A stretch of 13,104 nt of DNA from Bacteroidales bacterium (GTDB lineage Bacteria > Bacteroidota > Bacteroidia > Bacteroidales > Muribaculaceae). The stretch lies in the NCBI GenBank assembly GCA_900752535.1, contig CAADVV010000381.1:1-13104 (forward strand). The letters run 5' to 3'. The number at the start of each line of letters is the position of its first letter. Within the stretch, counting starts at the first letter, position 1. The notes beneath the pieces are model-generated. The model made no database searches. It was not told the origin of the DNA and saw only the letters and a program-made list of their open reading frames with translations. The translations under genes were made by a program, and so were the position numbers. Below are positions 1 to 6,455 of this stretch, in pieces.

Positions 1-79
1 GCGAATAAGAATTGTCAATCACCTTTGCATCCCTATCGTTCACCCTCGGAATACTCATCTCCGAAGGGTTGACTGGCAT
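1..79 (-). CDS. Possible N-terminus of a leftward ORF leaving the window
   Basis: Reading leftward from an ATG at 77-79, the frame is open for 26 codons to the window edge and begins MPVNPSEMSIPRVND. The peptide looks protein-like (two possible early starts, no low complexity) but I do not recognise it and it is far too short to assign. It would be divergent from the integrase with almost no room for two promoters, which argues either that it is not real or that an insertion boundary lies here. Seen: open frame only. Function unknown. Confidence 0.25.
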   Translation of the reverse strand, partial: MPVNPSEMSIPRVNDRDAKVIDNSYS

Positions 80-130
80 ACCTGAGTAGTTACGAAAAAA
101 CTGACCCCGTTTCACATCCGCACTAAGGAT

Positions 131-1537
131 TTGAAGAAGAACACCGCGACCCTCTTTATCCGTATCCATACCCGCAAGGTTGACGTGCTTGTATCGACCA
201 TGCTTCAGGTTGAGGTTGTCGACTGGCAGAAGGCTACGGCATCGCCTCGCGCATGGCTGGCGCATCAGAAGAAGAATTATCAGCTACACGCCAAACTTAC
301 GCAGATTGAGGGCATTGTCAAGGCTCATCTTGCAAAGGTGAACTTTGACCGGGAGGCACTCGACATGGATGTGCGCTATATTTCCGAGCCGGAGAAGGTG
401 GATGCTGAACGCCGGGCGATGGAGGAAGCCGCCGAAGTCGAGCGAAAGGCTATCGCAAAACGTGAGGCGGCGAAAGAAAAAGCCCGCAAGAAAGCCGAGG
501 AAAAGAAACGCATCGAAGACGAAAAGAACCGTCTTATCTGGCCGTTTCTCATTCAATTTGTCGATGACATCAGGAGCGGAGCGCGAAAAATCGGCAGTGA
601 CGACTATGCACCCGGCACCTGCAAGGCGTGGAAAAGTTTTATCGGGGTCTATGAAGGTTTCGACCCATTGCACAAATTCGGATGGGCGGATATTGACCGC
701 GCGTTTGTATCACGCTATATCAACTATTTGCAGAAGCACGGCTACATGGCGAAGGTGGTCAACAAGCACCTGACAAATTTGAAAGCCCTTATCAACGCCG
801 CTTTCATCGACGGCGTACACGACAACCAACGTGCGGCAGCTCTCATCGTGAAGAAGAAAATTGAAGACCGCGACAAAGCTGTCGAAATCTATCTCACCGA
901 GGAAGAGTTGCAAGCCCTCTATGAAATGCCGCTCTCCGGGAAGAAAGAACATATCCGCGTTGTTTTTCTCATTGGCTGCTATACCTGTCAGCGAGTGAGT
1001 GATTACAACAACCTCAATGCCGACAATTTTGAGACGACCCGCAAGGGAACACGCATAATCCGGCTCGTCCAGCAAAAGACCAAGACCGAGGTGACAATCC
1101 CCATTCTCAACGAGAACCTGATTGCCATCTGTGAGAAATACGGCTACAATATCCCGAAAGCCAACGAGCAGGTGTTGAACCGCTACATCAAGAATATCCT
1201 GAAAGATCTGTCGGAGAAAGTTCCATCGCTGAAAGAGAAAGTGCCGACCAAGCTCACGATGAAGCAGAAGGAAGCGTTGAGAAAGGTGAAGAAAGAGCCG
1301 GAGACCGACCTAAACGGCAATGTTATCGTGCCACGCTACGAATGTGTGACGAGTCACACTGCCCGACGCACCGGCATCACGAACATGTACCTAAGCCACA
1401 AGTACACCATCCTCCAAATGATGCACGTCAGCGGCCACAAGACACAAAAGACCTTCATGGACTACATCAAGCTCTCCTCCGAAGAGATAGCCGACGAAAT
1501 CGCCGCCATGTCCAAGAAGGACAGCGAGCTGTGGTAG
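131..1537 (+). CDS. int: Tyrosine recombinase/integrase of a Bacteroidetes mobile element
   Basis: Site-specific recombinase expected to integrate and excise the element by the phage-lambda Int mechanism. Numbered from the TTG at 131, an N-terminal arm-binding-like part (about 1-80) is followed by a strongly charged Lys/Glu/Ala helix (about 85-135, probable coiled coil), a SAM-like core-binding domain (about 137-240) and the catalytic domain (about 255-455). The catalytic set is visible: Arg288 (CQRVSDY), Lys316 (QQKTKTEV), His409 and Arg412 (SHTARRTG), His436 (SGHKTQKT) and the nucleophile Tyr445 (FMDYIKL). A lysine-rich insert at about 360-395 before the HxxR box also occurs in Bacteroidetes integrases. 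The start is doubtful: TTG 131 is the first standard start, but the frame is open from 86 and reads KKLTPFHIRTKDLKKN in a sensible integrase-like way, with an ACG at 92 where an ATG would be expected. The terminal GTGG-TAG is normal. Function is sure from the catalytic residues; the 5' end is not. Confidence 0.95.
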   Translation: MKKNTATLFIRIHTRKVDVLVSTMLQVEVVDWQKATASPRAWLAHQKKNYQLHAKLTQIEGIVKAHLAKVNFDREALDMDVRYISEPEKVDAERRAMEEAAEVERKAIAKREAAKEKARKKAEEKKRIEDEKNRLIWPFLIQFVDDIRSGARKIGSDDYAPGTCKAWKSFIGVYEGFDPLHKFGWADIDRAFVSRYINYLQKHGYMAKVVNKHLTNLKALINAAFIDGVHDNQRAAALIVKKKIEDRDKAVEIYLTEEELQALYEMPLSGKKEHIRVVFLIGCYTCQRVSDYNNLNADNFETTRKGTRIIRLVQQKTKTEVTIPILNENLIAICEKYGYNIPKANEQVLNRYIKNILKDLSEKVPSLKEKVPTKLTMKQKEALRKVKKEPETDLNGNVIVPRYECVTSHTARRTGITNMYLSHKYTILQMMHVSGHKTQKTFMDYIKLSSEEIADEIAAMSKKDSELW

Positions 1538-1544
1538 AATCACA

Positions 1545-1571
1545 CTAAGCTCTTGTATCTATGCAGCTTAG
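1545..1571 (+). repeat. Short inverted repeat just after the integrase
   Basis: Seven-base arms CTAAGCT (1545-1551) and AGCTTAG (1565-1571) enclose 13 bases, starting 7 bases after the integrase stop. There is no T-run after it, so it is a weak terminator candidate; it could equally be an integrase or excisionase binding site. Seen: the repeat. The role is inference. Confidence 0.4.
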
Positions 1572-1593
1572 GAAGCCCCATATGCCGTGATTG

Positions 1594-1649
1594 GATTTAG
1601 AGGTCCTCCAATATTCTTAAGAATATTGGAGGACCTCTAAATCTTTTTT
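1594..1649 (+). terminator. Perfect 50-bp palindrome followed by six T
   Basis: Bases 1594-1643 form an uninterrupted palindrome with two 25-base arms and no spacer, centred between 1618 and 1619 (core ATTCTTAAGAAT). It is followed directly by TTTTTT at 1644-1649. Transcribed rightward, this gives a very long stem then a U-run, as in an intrinsic terminator, which would separate int from the ietAS promoter. The exactness over 50 bp is much more than termination needs, so a protein-binding or boundary role for the cargo is also possible. Confidence 0.7.
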
Positions 1650-1662
1650 GTCTGTAATGCCG

Positions 1663-1690
1663 TTGATATCAATAAAAATCATTAACTTTG
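1663..1690 (+). promoter_or_regulatory. Bacteroides-type promoter for ietAS
   Basis: TAACTTTG at 1683-1690 fits the Bacteroides -7 consensus TAnnTTTG exactly. A TTG at 1663-1665 sits 17 bases upstream as a partial -33 box; this spacing is slightly shorter than usual. Transcription would begin near 1697, leaving a leader of only about 16 bases before the ATG at 1713. The spacer and leader are AT-rich, as is common for Bacteroides translation starts. Confidence 0.6.
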
Positions 1691-1712
1691 TAAATTAAAA
1701 AAGCAGTATGGT

Positions 1713-2672
1713 ATGGCGACCTCTGAACAGATTCTAAGCTTGATAAAAAGTCACATCGATGGTGATAACGATCGATTTAAGACTTTAGCACTTCAGCTTT
1801 CTGTGGCTGAAGCTAAGGCTGGTCATACTGTCTTTTCTCGTGCTATTAAAGATTTACTAACTAAGTCTAATTTCCAAGTTTTTAGACCCACGTTTAAGCA
1901 ACTTTCTGCTGATATTTCAGAATATTTACTTTTAGGGAAAGATGATGCCACTATGGCTTCATTAGTGATAGCAAAAGCTATTGAAGACAAAATCAAACGT
2001 ATTATTCTGGAGTATATTCAAAGAGAAAAACTTCAAAAATACAATCTTGAGAATAGGCATAAGGTCTTACTATATGGACCTTCAGGAACTGGGAAAACAA
2101 TGTCTGCTTCAGTAATTGCAAATGAATTGCGTTTGCCATTATACATCGTACGACTTGAGAAGATTGTAACTAAATTTATGGGAGAGACTAGTTTGAAATT
2201 GTCAAAAGTCTTTGATTGTATCACTCAGCTCCCCGGAGTCTATCTCTTCGATGAATTTGATGCTATAGGCCATCAAAGAGGGATTGACAATGAAGTTGGT
2301 GAAATGAGAAGGGTTCTTAATACATTTCTCCAATTAATGGAACGGGAATCGTCAAATAGCATAATCATAGCGGCTACCAACGATGTCAAATCATTGGATA
2401 AAGCATTGTTCCGTCGTTTTGATGATGTAATTGAATATCAGCTACCAGACATATCAGAAATCGAAAGATTAATAGAAAATACGTTTGTTGATTTCAAATT
2501 ATTCGGAAAGATAAATGAATTATCGCAATTATTAAAAGGTAGGAGTTGTGCAGATATAGTTGAGATATGCCGAGATGCCATAAAGTCTCATATCCTTGAC
2601 AATATGGAACTTTCCGTTTCAAACATTATATCTTTGATTGATTCCAAAACGATTATTTGCAAAATCGGATAA
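1713..2672 (+). CDS. ietA: AAA+ ATPase, IetA-like partner of a subtilisin-like protease
   Basis: A 319-residue AAA+ ATPase. The first ~100 residues are mainly helical with no assigned fold. The classic AAA module follows: Walker A GPSGTGKT (122-129), a pore-loop-like KFMGETS (154-160), Walker B YLFDEFDAI (177-185), sensor-1 IIAATND (218-224), an arginine-finger region FRRFD (233-237) and a small helical lid (about 245-310). No transmembrane segment or signal peptide is visible, so it should act in the cytoplasm. It is followed after 3 bases by an S8 protease gene. A AAA ATPase directly before a subtilisin-like protease is the defining arrangement of IetAS, a pair named from an Agrobacterium Ti plasmid and catalogued among anti-phage defence systems. 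By inference, the ATPase controls or feeds the protease. The gene is clearly more AT-rich than the integrase, pointing to separate acquisition. Pair identity rests on architecture, not on a search. Confidence 0.85.
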   Translation: MATSEQILSLIKSHIDGDNDRFKTLALQLSVAEAKAGHTVFSRAIKDLLTKSNFQVFRPTFKQLSADISEYLLLGKDDATMASLVIAKAIEDKIKRIILEYIQREKLQKYNLENRHKVLLYGPSGTGKTMSASVIANELRLPLYIVRLEKIVTKFMGETSLKLSKVFDCITQLPGVYLFDEFDAIGHQRGIDNEVGEMRRVLNTFLQLMERESSNSIIIAATNDVKSLDKALFRRFDDVIEYQLPDISEIERLIENTFVDFKLFGKINELSQLLKGRSCADIVEICRDAIKSHILDNMELSVSNIISLIDSKTIICKIG

Positions 2673-2675
2673 TCC

Positions 2676-5072
2676 ATGTCAAAACATCCACATATTATCT
2701 TAGATTCAAATTCTGTCAAAACAGTTGCTTTTCAAGCAACTGGAGGTGGAAATTCCACAATTCCAGAAATAGACAGAAGAGAACATGCAAATTTGTTAAG
2801 ATCTCAATATGAAGAGGCTCTAAATTTATCTTTGCAAGAGCTTGAGAACACTCGTCAATTAGATCTTCCTGTCGCTGATGGAATATATCTTGACTTTTCA
2901 GTTTCTTCTGATATTTCGGCCGAATCATTTCACAAACTCAGGGGACCACGATTAATGTCCATTAAGACTGATTCTGATTCAGACGTGTCAAAAGCGACAG
3001 TATATCTGCCCAATAATAAAAAGCAATGGCTGACCAATAAACTCAATACTTATGAAGAAAGTGGTCGCGATGCAAAATTTTTAAACAGAATATCTCAAAT
3101 TTCAAAGGCTGAAATTCGAGACTTTTTCACACTTAAAGAAGATTTAGAAAAATATGAAGTACTTTCTGCTAATGCAGTTTTAGATGTTGAAGTGTGGATA
3201 AGTAAAGATGAAACTATTACTTATTTCCCCAACGATATTATTGCAAGACTGATAAGTATTGGCGCAGAGATTGAATCTTCATTCATTGAATTCGGCACCG
3301 TCTCTATTATATTAGTTCGAATATCAAAACTAAATTTAATGAAACTCCCTTCTTCTATTGATTTGTTGGGAGAGGTTCGTTTATTTAGGAATGCCGCTAT
3401 ATTATTAAAAGCTTCACTAAAAGAGCAACGGGAATGGATGAATCTCTTGAATGAGGATATTGAAATCGGAGATAATCCTATTAATGTAGGTCTTATAGAT
3501 GCAGGTATTCGTAGTGGAAATGAATTGCTGGATCCGTTCATCCCTACGGAGAATCATTTATATGCAGTTACTGATAATCCATTAGATAAGAGCCATGTAA
3601 AACATGGGATTCTTATGGCTGGGTTAATTCTCCACGGCGACCCTTGCGATTGGATCCACTCTCCTCAAAGGCATAAGGTGATATCACAACTCGTTTCTGT
3701 GAAGATTCTTTCTGGGGATGATGAAGATCAAACATTACCTGATTTCTTTGGTGCGGTTATGGAAAACGCCATTTCTTTAACAAGAAATAAGGGTGTTATT
3801 GTTAATTGTTCTGCTATAGCCGGAGAACAAATAGCAGATGGAAAACCAACCTCATGGTCTTCCGCCATTGATGAAATTCTATTTAATGGAGGAGAATCTA
3901 ATAATCTTTTAATTTTAGCAGCGGGAAATGTAGAGGAAACACTGGGATTGCATTATCCTGATTTTAATATATCAACTCCTCCAAGAGATCCAAATCAATC
4001 ATGGAATGCAATTTCTGTAGGTGCGATTACTAGAAAATGTTCAATCATCGATGATGATTATAGAGATAAGCAGCCCCTAGCTCAACAAGGACTTCTGTCT
4101 CCTTACTCTCCTTGTTCAAAAGATTGGGCTTTGGTTAAACCAGATATAGTCATGGAGGGTGGTAACGCCATAGACCGTGAAGGTATTATTTCATCTGTTC
4201 CAGATGAACTGAACATGGTTTCAACAACAGTCAAATTGACTGGAGAAAAATTTGATGCCATGTGTGCGACTAGCGGGGCATCTGCTTTGGTGGCAAGACT
4301 TGCTGCTAAGATTCAATATGAGCATCCAAATATTGGTCCATTAGCAATTCGTGGATTATTAGTGCATAGCGCAGAATGGAGTGAAGAAATGAAAGCTCAA
4401 TTTACTTTTGATGGTAAATTGAATAAAGAATTATTACTACATACTGTTGGCTATGGGGAGCCAAATGAAGATAAAGCCATTTCTAGTTTCAATAATTCTG
4501 CAACCTTTATTCTGGAGCGGGAATTTAAGCCGTTTGAACTTGACGAAAAGCAAAAACTCAAATCACGTTCAATGGATATTATTGAGTTGCCTTGGCCAAA
4601 GGAATTATTAGAGGGAATGGAAAATATCCCAGTCCGATTAAAAGTTACATTATCATATTATATACAACCTTCACCAGGAAGTAACCAGTATAAATATGAA
4701 TCTTACGCTTTGCGATTTGATGTAATTAATCAAACTGAAACTCTTGAACAATTCCAGCAAAGAGTGAGTCATGTGTCTCAGGGAACTGATAAATCTGAAA
4801 ATGACTATACTCGATGGTATATAGGAATTCAGAATAGAGATCGAGGAAGTATTATCTCTGATTATATAGATACCTCAGCCGTAAATCTTGCAGATTGTCG
4901 ATATATCTCTGTCTCCGCTCGATATGGATGGTGGTACAAACGCAAATGGAGAGGCGAGAATCCCAAAATCAAATATGCACTAATAGTGACTATTGAAACG
5001 CCAGAACAAGACATTTATTCGGCAATAGTTAACAAAATTAGGCAACAAGTTGAAGTTGAAGTCCATCTATAA
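2676..5072 (+). CDS. ietS: Subtilisin-like serine protease (S8), IetS-like effector
   Basis: A 798-residue protein with a central S8 (subtilase) domain at about residues 265-570. The triad and oxyanion residue can be placed: Asp275 in VGLIDAGI, His310 in VKHGILMAG, Asn418 in LILAAGNVE and Ser533 in CATSGASALVA. The Ser box reads ATSGAS instead of the usual GTSMAT, and the His box lacks the HGTH second histidine, so the protease is divergent but apparently complete. The first ~260 residues (helical, charged; about 30-60 and 110-170) and the last ~200 (beta-rich, many Tyr and Trp) are additional domains of unknown fold, probably for target or ATPase contact. There is no signal peptide, unlike secreted subtilases, so it should work in the cytoplasm as an abortive or target-cleaving effector controlled by the ATPase. 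It is 3 bases after ietA and surely co-transcribed. AT-rich like ietA. The phage trigger and substrate cannot be read from sequence. Confidence 0.85.
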   Translation: MSKHPHIILDSNSVKTVAFQATGGGNSTIPEIDRREHANLLRSQYEEALNLSLQELENTRQLDLPVADGIYLDFSVSSDISAESFHKLRGPRLMSIKTDSDSDVSKATVYLPNNKKQWLTNKLNTYEESGRDAKFLNRISQISKAEIRDFFTLKEDLEKYEVLSANAVLDVEVWISKDETITYFPNDIIARLISIGAEIESSFIEFGTVSIILVRISKLNLMKLPSSIDLLGEVRLFRNAAILLKASLKEQREWMNLLNEDIEIGDNPINVGLIDAGIRSGNELLDPFIPTENHLYAVTDNPLDKSHVKHGILMAGLILHGDPCDWIHSPQRHKVISQLVSVKILSGDDEDQTLPDFFGAVMENAISLTRNKGVIVNCSAIAGEQIADGKPTSWSSAIDEILFNGGESNNLLILAAGNVEETLGLHYPDFNISTPPRDPNQSWNAISVGAITRKCSIIDDDYRDKQPLAQQGLLSPYSPCSKDWALVKPDIVMEGGNAIDREGIISSVPDELNMVSTTVKLTGEKFDAMCATSGASALVARLAAKIQYEHPNIGPLAIRGLLVHSAEWSEEMKAQFTFDGKLNKELLLHTVGYGEPNEDKAISSFNNSATFILEREFKPFELDEKQKLKSRSMDIIELPWPKELLEGMENIPVRLKVTLSYYIQPSPGSNQYKYESYALRFDVINQTETLEQFQQRVSHVSQGTDKSENDYTRWYIGIQNRDRGSIISDYIDTSAVNLADCRYISVSARYGWWYKRKWRGENPKIKYALIVTIETPEQDIYSAIVNKIRQQVEVEVHL

Positions 5073-5112
5073 GTTTTTGCTTTGCGAGGTAATGAGGTGA
5101 CGGCGACATCGC

Positions 5113-5147
5113 TATATCAGTTGTATATACTGATATACTTGTACAAC
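5113..5147 (+). repeat. Inverted repeats after ietS
   Basis: TATATCAGT (5113-5121) and ACTGATATA (5129-5137) are perfect 9-base arms around a 7-base loop. A second overlapping pair, GTTGTA (5120-5125) and TACAAC (5142-5147), could form an alternative stem. It lies 40 bases after the ietS stop and may terminate the ietAS transcript, though no U-run follows. The two exclusive stems resemble an attenuator layout, but that is inference. Confidence 0.45.
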
Positions 5148-5172
5148 CTTGAGGTATATCCGGCTGAAAATA

Positions 5173-5205
5173 TTTGGCGGGAATGAAAGACACGCATTAT
5201 CTTTG
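5173..5205 (+). promoter_or_regulatory. Bacteroides-type promoter, first in the 1.38-kb region
   Basis: TTTG (5173-5176), 21 bases, then TATCTTTG (5198-5205). Both boxes match the Bacteroides -33 (TTTG) and -7 (TAnnTTTG) consensus. Transcription would begin near 5212 and run into structured DNA; the nearest plausible start codon is the GTG at 5297, about 85 bases downstream. This is the best promoter match I found in the window. Its product is either a non-coding RNA, a long leader or the small ORF at 5297-5617. Confidence 0.6.
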
Positions 5206-5296
5206 CGCTGAAAAGAAGACCGAAGCCGGACAGATTTCAGCAACCGCCGGACAAATCGAAAAAATTTGATTCGCCGCTGAACTTTTTGAATCGGTT

Positions 5297-5617
5297 GTGA
5301 GTTTAGAAAATTGCGGTGGCATATTTTGCGACCATAGCGGAGCGTCAGATTGCTCTGCCGTGACGGTTGCGCCTTTACCACACCGCATACATACCTCCCG
5401 GCCCAAGAGTGGGCTGGACTACAATTCGATCCCGATGGGTCGAACACTTATCGCACAACCCCAAAAGTGTGTGCTTGATTTCGCACCCTGCTCAGCGACC
5501 TATGCGAACCTAATCGGTGTGCGGGTACATACCCGACGCTTACACCGATGCCAGTGCCTGTATTCAAGCGTGACGCTTATGGCAGCTATTGACACACATA
5601 CATCATACACACAATAG
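5297..5617 (+). CDS. Possible small protein of unknown function, 106 aa
   Basis: Open frame from a GTG at 5297 to TAG at 5617; the next in-frame ATG start (5432, PMGRTLIAQ) leaves about 61 residues. The protein has several Cys (NCGGIFC, DCSAV, KCVLDFAPC, RCQCLY) and His residues, and no recognisable domain, membrane segment or signal peptide. It sits about 85 bases after the promoter at 5173-5205. At least seven inverted repeats fall inside this stretch, so the frame may be incidental to a structured RNA. I do not recognise the product. For coding: length, promoter and protein-like composition. Against: poor start, no ribosome-binding clue, dense secondary structure. Confidence 0.35.
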   Translation: MSLENCGGIFCDHSGASDCSAVTVAPLPHRIHTSRPKSGLDYNSIPMGRTLIAQPQKCVLDFAPCSATYANLIGVRVHTRRLHRCQCLYSSVTLMAAIDTHTSYTQ

Positions 5618-5620
5618 CTG
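5342..5620 (+). ncRNA. Stem-loop-rich segment A, candidate structured RNA
   Basis: Inverted repeats read by eye, in order: CGTCA 5342-5346 with TGACG 5360-5364; CCGGCCCA 5398-5405 with TGGGCTGG 5410-5417 (tetraloop AGAG, one G-T pair); TTCGA with CCC and GGG with TCGAA around GAT at 5425-5444; TTCGCA 5480-5485 with TGCGAA 5503-5508; ATCGGTGT 5513-5520 with ACACCGAT 5542-5549, enclosing CGGGTA/TACCCG at 5522-5535; and CAGCTATTG 5583-5591 with CAATAGCTG 5612-5620. The nested pair at 5513-5549 is especially RNA-like. The segment begins about 130 bases after the promoter at 5173-5205 and ends before the next promoter at 5657. It could be a non-coding RNA, a leader, or a protein-binding DNA region. 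The strand is assumed from the promoter. Confidence 0.4.
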
Positions 5621-5656
5621 ACAAGATGGTCTTTCGCTGATGGGAATTTGTGCAGA

Positions 5657-5688
5657 TTTGGAATCCTCAAAATTTTTTCGTATCTTTA
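5657..5688 (+). promoter_or_regulatory. Bacteroides-type promoter, second in the 1.38-kb region
   Basis: TTTG (5657-5660), 20 bases, then TATCTTTA (5681-5688), one mismatch from TAnnTTTG. The form is almost the same as the promoter at 5173-5205 (both use TATCTTT). Transcription would start near 5695, right at the beginning of segment B and about 50 bases before the first ATG (5747). Confidence 0.55.
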
Positions 5689-5746
5689 TGTAGCGATTGA
5701 GGGCCACGCACACCGAAAGCGACACGTTCAACTTTATAGCCCGGAA

Positions 5747-5851
5747 ATGGAACGATGCTCCCGGACGGATGCAAGCCCCGATATTGCGCAACGAAAAGAA
5801 AAAGAGGTACCACAGGAAAGACCGGGAAAAAAGTTTCCGGCATCACTATGA
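5747..5851 (+). CDS. Possible small basic peptide, 34 aa
   Basis: ATG 5747 to TGA 5849-5851, about 50 bases after the predicted start of transcription from 5657-5688. The product begins MERCSRTDASPDIAQ and is strongly charged. Its stop TGA overlaps an ATG (ATGA at 5848-5851), and the same frame continues after two TGA codons into the frame of 5867-6166. A competing frame (next entry) covers the same bases, so at most one of the two is likely translated. Not recognised. Confidence 0.25.
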   Translation: MERCSRTDASPDIAQRKEKEVPQERPGKKFPASL

Positions 5852-5900
5852 AGAACCAGCTGTTGAATGCGGAAGGCACCGCAACGGTTTAATCCGGTAA
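5769..5900 (+). CDS. Possible small protein in the alternative frame
   Basis: This frame is open from just after a TAG at 5691-5693 to TAA at 5898-5900. A TTG at 5697 would give 67 residues but is at the predicted transcription start; the first ATG is 5769 and gives 43 residues rich in Lys, Arg and His (EKKKRYHRKDREKSFRHHY). The upstream part reads ESDTFNFIARKWNDAPG, which looks more protein-like than the frame at 5747. No domain is recognised. It may be a small nucleic-acid-binding protein, a decayed gene, or chance within a structured RNA. Confidence 0.3.
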   Translation: MQAPILRNEKKKRYHRKDREKSFRHHYEEPAVECGRHRNGLIR

Positions 5901-6166
5901 CAACTCGCCCTAAGGAAGCGATGCTCAACGGATTAAACGCGTGGGACAACGGCAGAGAAGAAAGCCCGGCACAGCCATGAGCTGTCATAGAGCCGTTACA
6001 GGCCAACATTTGCGACGCACGTATCTCACCGAGAACCATAAACTATAAGGCGGTGCAGCACGATGTATGTCCATACATGAGCCGTAACGAGCCAATAATC
6101 AGAGAGCGGACAGCCATAACTGTGCCCGTACAGAATCTGTACGATAAAAACAATCAACTAAAATAA
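5867..6166 (+). pseudogene. Open frame broken by one in-frame TGA
   Basis: From ATG 5867 the frame reads 37 residues to TGA 5978-5980, then continues 61 further codons to TAA 6164-6166. The second half (for example PLQANICDARISPRTINYK and, near the end, ITVPVQNLYDKNNQLK) has ordinary protein-like composition and codon choice. The internal ATG at 6077 would give a separate 29-residue peptide ending at the same TAA. The TGA overlaps an ATG (ATGA at 5977-5980), as does another short frame at 6077. Explanations: a gene killed by a nonsense mutation, coupled small ORFs, or chance openness in a structured RNA. No family recognised. Confidence 0.3.
5887..6143 (+). ncRNA. Stem-loop-rich segment B, candidate structured RNA
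   Basis: GTTTAATCCG (5887-5896) pairs perfectly with CGGATTAAAC (5929-5938), with TCGC 5904-5907 and GCGA 5918-5921 nested inside. AACGGC 5948-5953 pairs with GCCGTT 5992-5997, enclosing ACAGC 5971-5975 with GCTGT 5981-5985. ATGTATG 6063-6069 pairs with CATACAT 6072-6078. CGTACAG 6127-6133 pairs with CTGTACG 6137-6143 around AAT. The last compact stem, followed by AT-rich sequence, could be a 3' end. The set lies downstream of the promoter at 5657-5688. The 10-bp perfect arms with a nested stem are unlikely to be pure chance, but covariation has not been tested. Confidence 0.4.
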
Positions 6167-6435
6167 GAAAGAATGCGTATGCCTTACACTATGTAAGTAA
6201 GACACTGCCGCCTTGTGTCCGCCCCATATCCGGGACAGATGCCACTCATATCGTTGTCAATCCGCATGGTATGGGAAAGGGCGAGCTACGCCTTATGATG
6301 ACCTTGAACGGTTGGCAACCCCGTCGGCTTTAGCAAAATATGGCCGACAGCCCCTTCTATGTCCTTTCGGGGACACATCTTCACTGCCTTAATCGTCGCC
6401 GGGCAGTGGATGATGTAAACAATCCGGCGATATAA
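6148..6435 (+). other. Leader of the excisionase-helicase module with remnant-like open frames
   Basis: One frame is open from 6148 to TAG 6331-6333 without a good start (it includes CVRPISGTDATHIVVNPHG), and resumes in register at ATG 6340 to TAA 6433-6435, reading MADSPFYVLSGTHLHCLNRR and ending NNPAI. Inverted repeats are present too: GTCGGC/GCCGAC around 6323-6349, TGTCC/GGACA around 6360-6376 and CACTGCC/GGCAGTG near 6382-6409. The region ends 20 bases before the HTH gene and may be its structured leader. It could also be a broken gene. No product is recognised. Confidence 0.25.
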
Positions 6436-6455
6436 CTTAATTTCATTCCCCTCAG

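Noticed and set aside
5112..5447. Leftward 111-codon open frame in the cryptic region
   Set aside because: No promoter or start signal on that strand was seen, it crosses several hairpins, and both promoters in the region point rightward.
5693..6143. Known large RNAs (RNase P RNA, tmRNA, group II intron) as the identity of segment B
   Set aside because: The conserved cores I would expect for these RNAs are not visible, and no reverse transcriptase gene is present.
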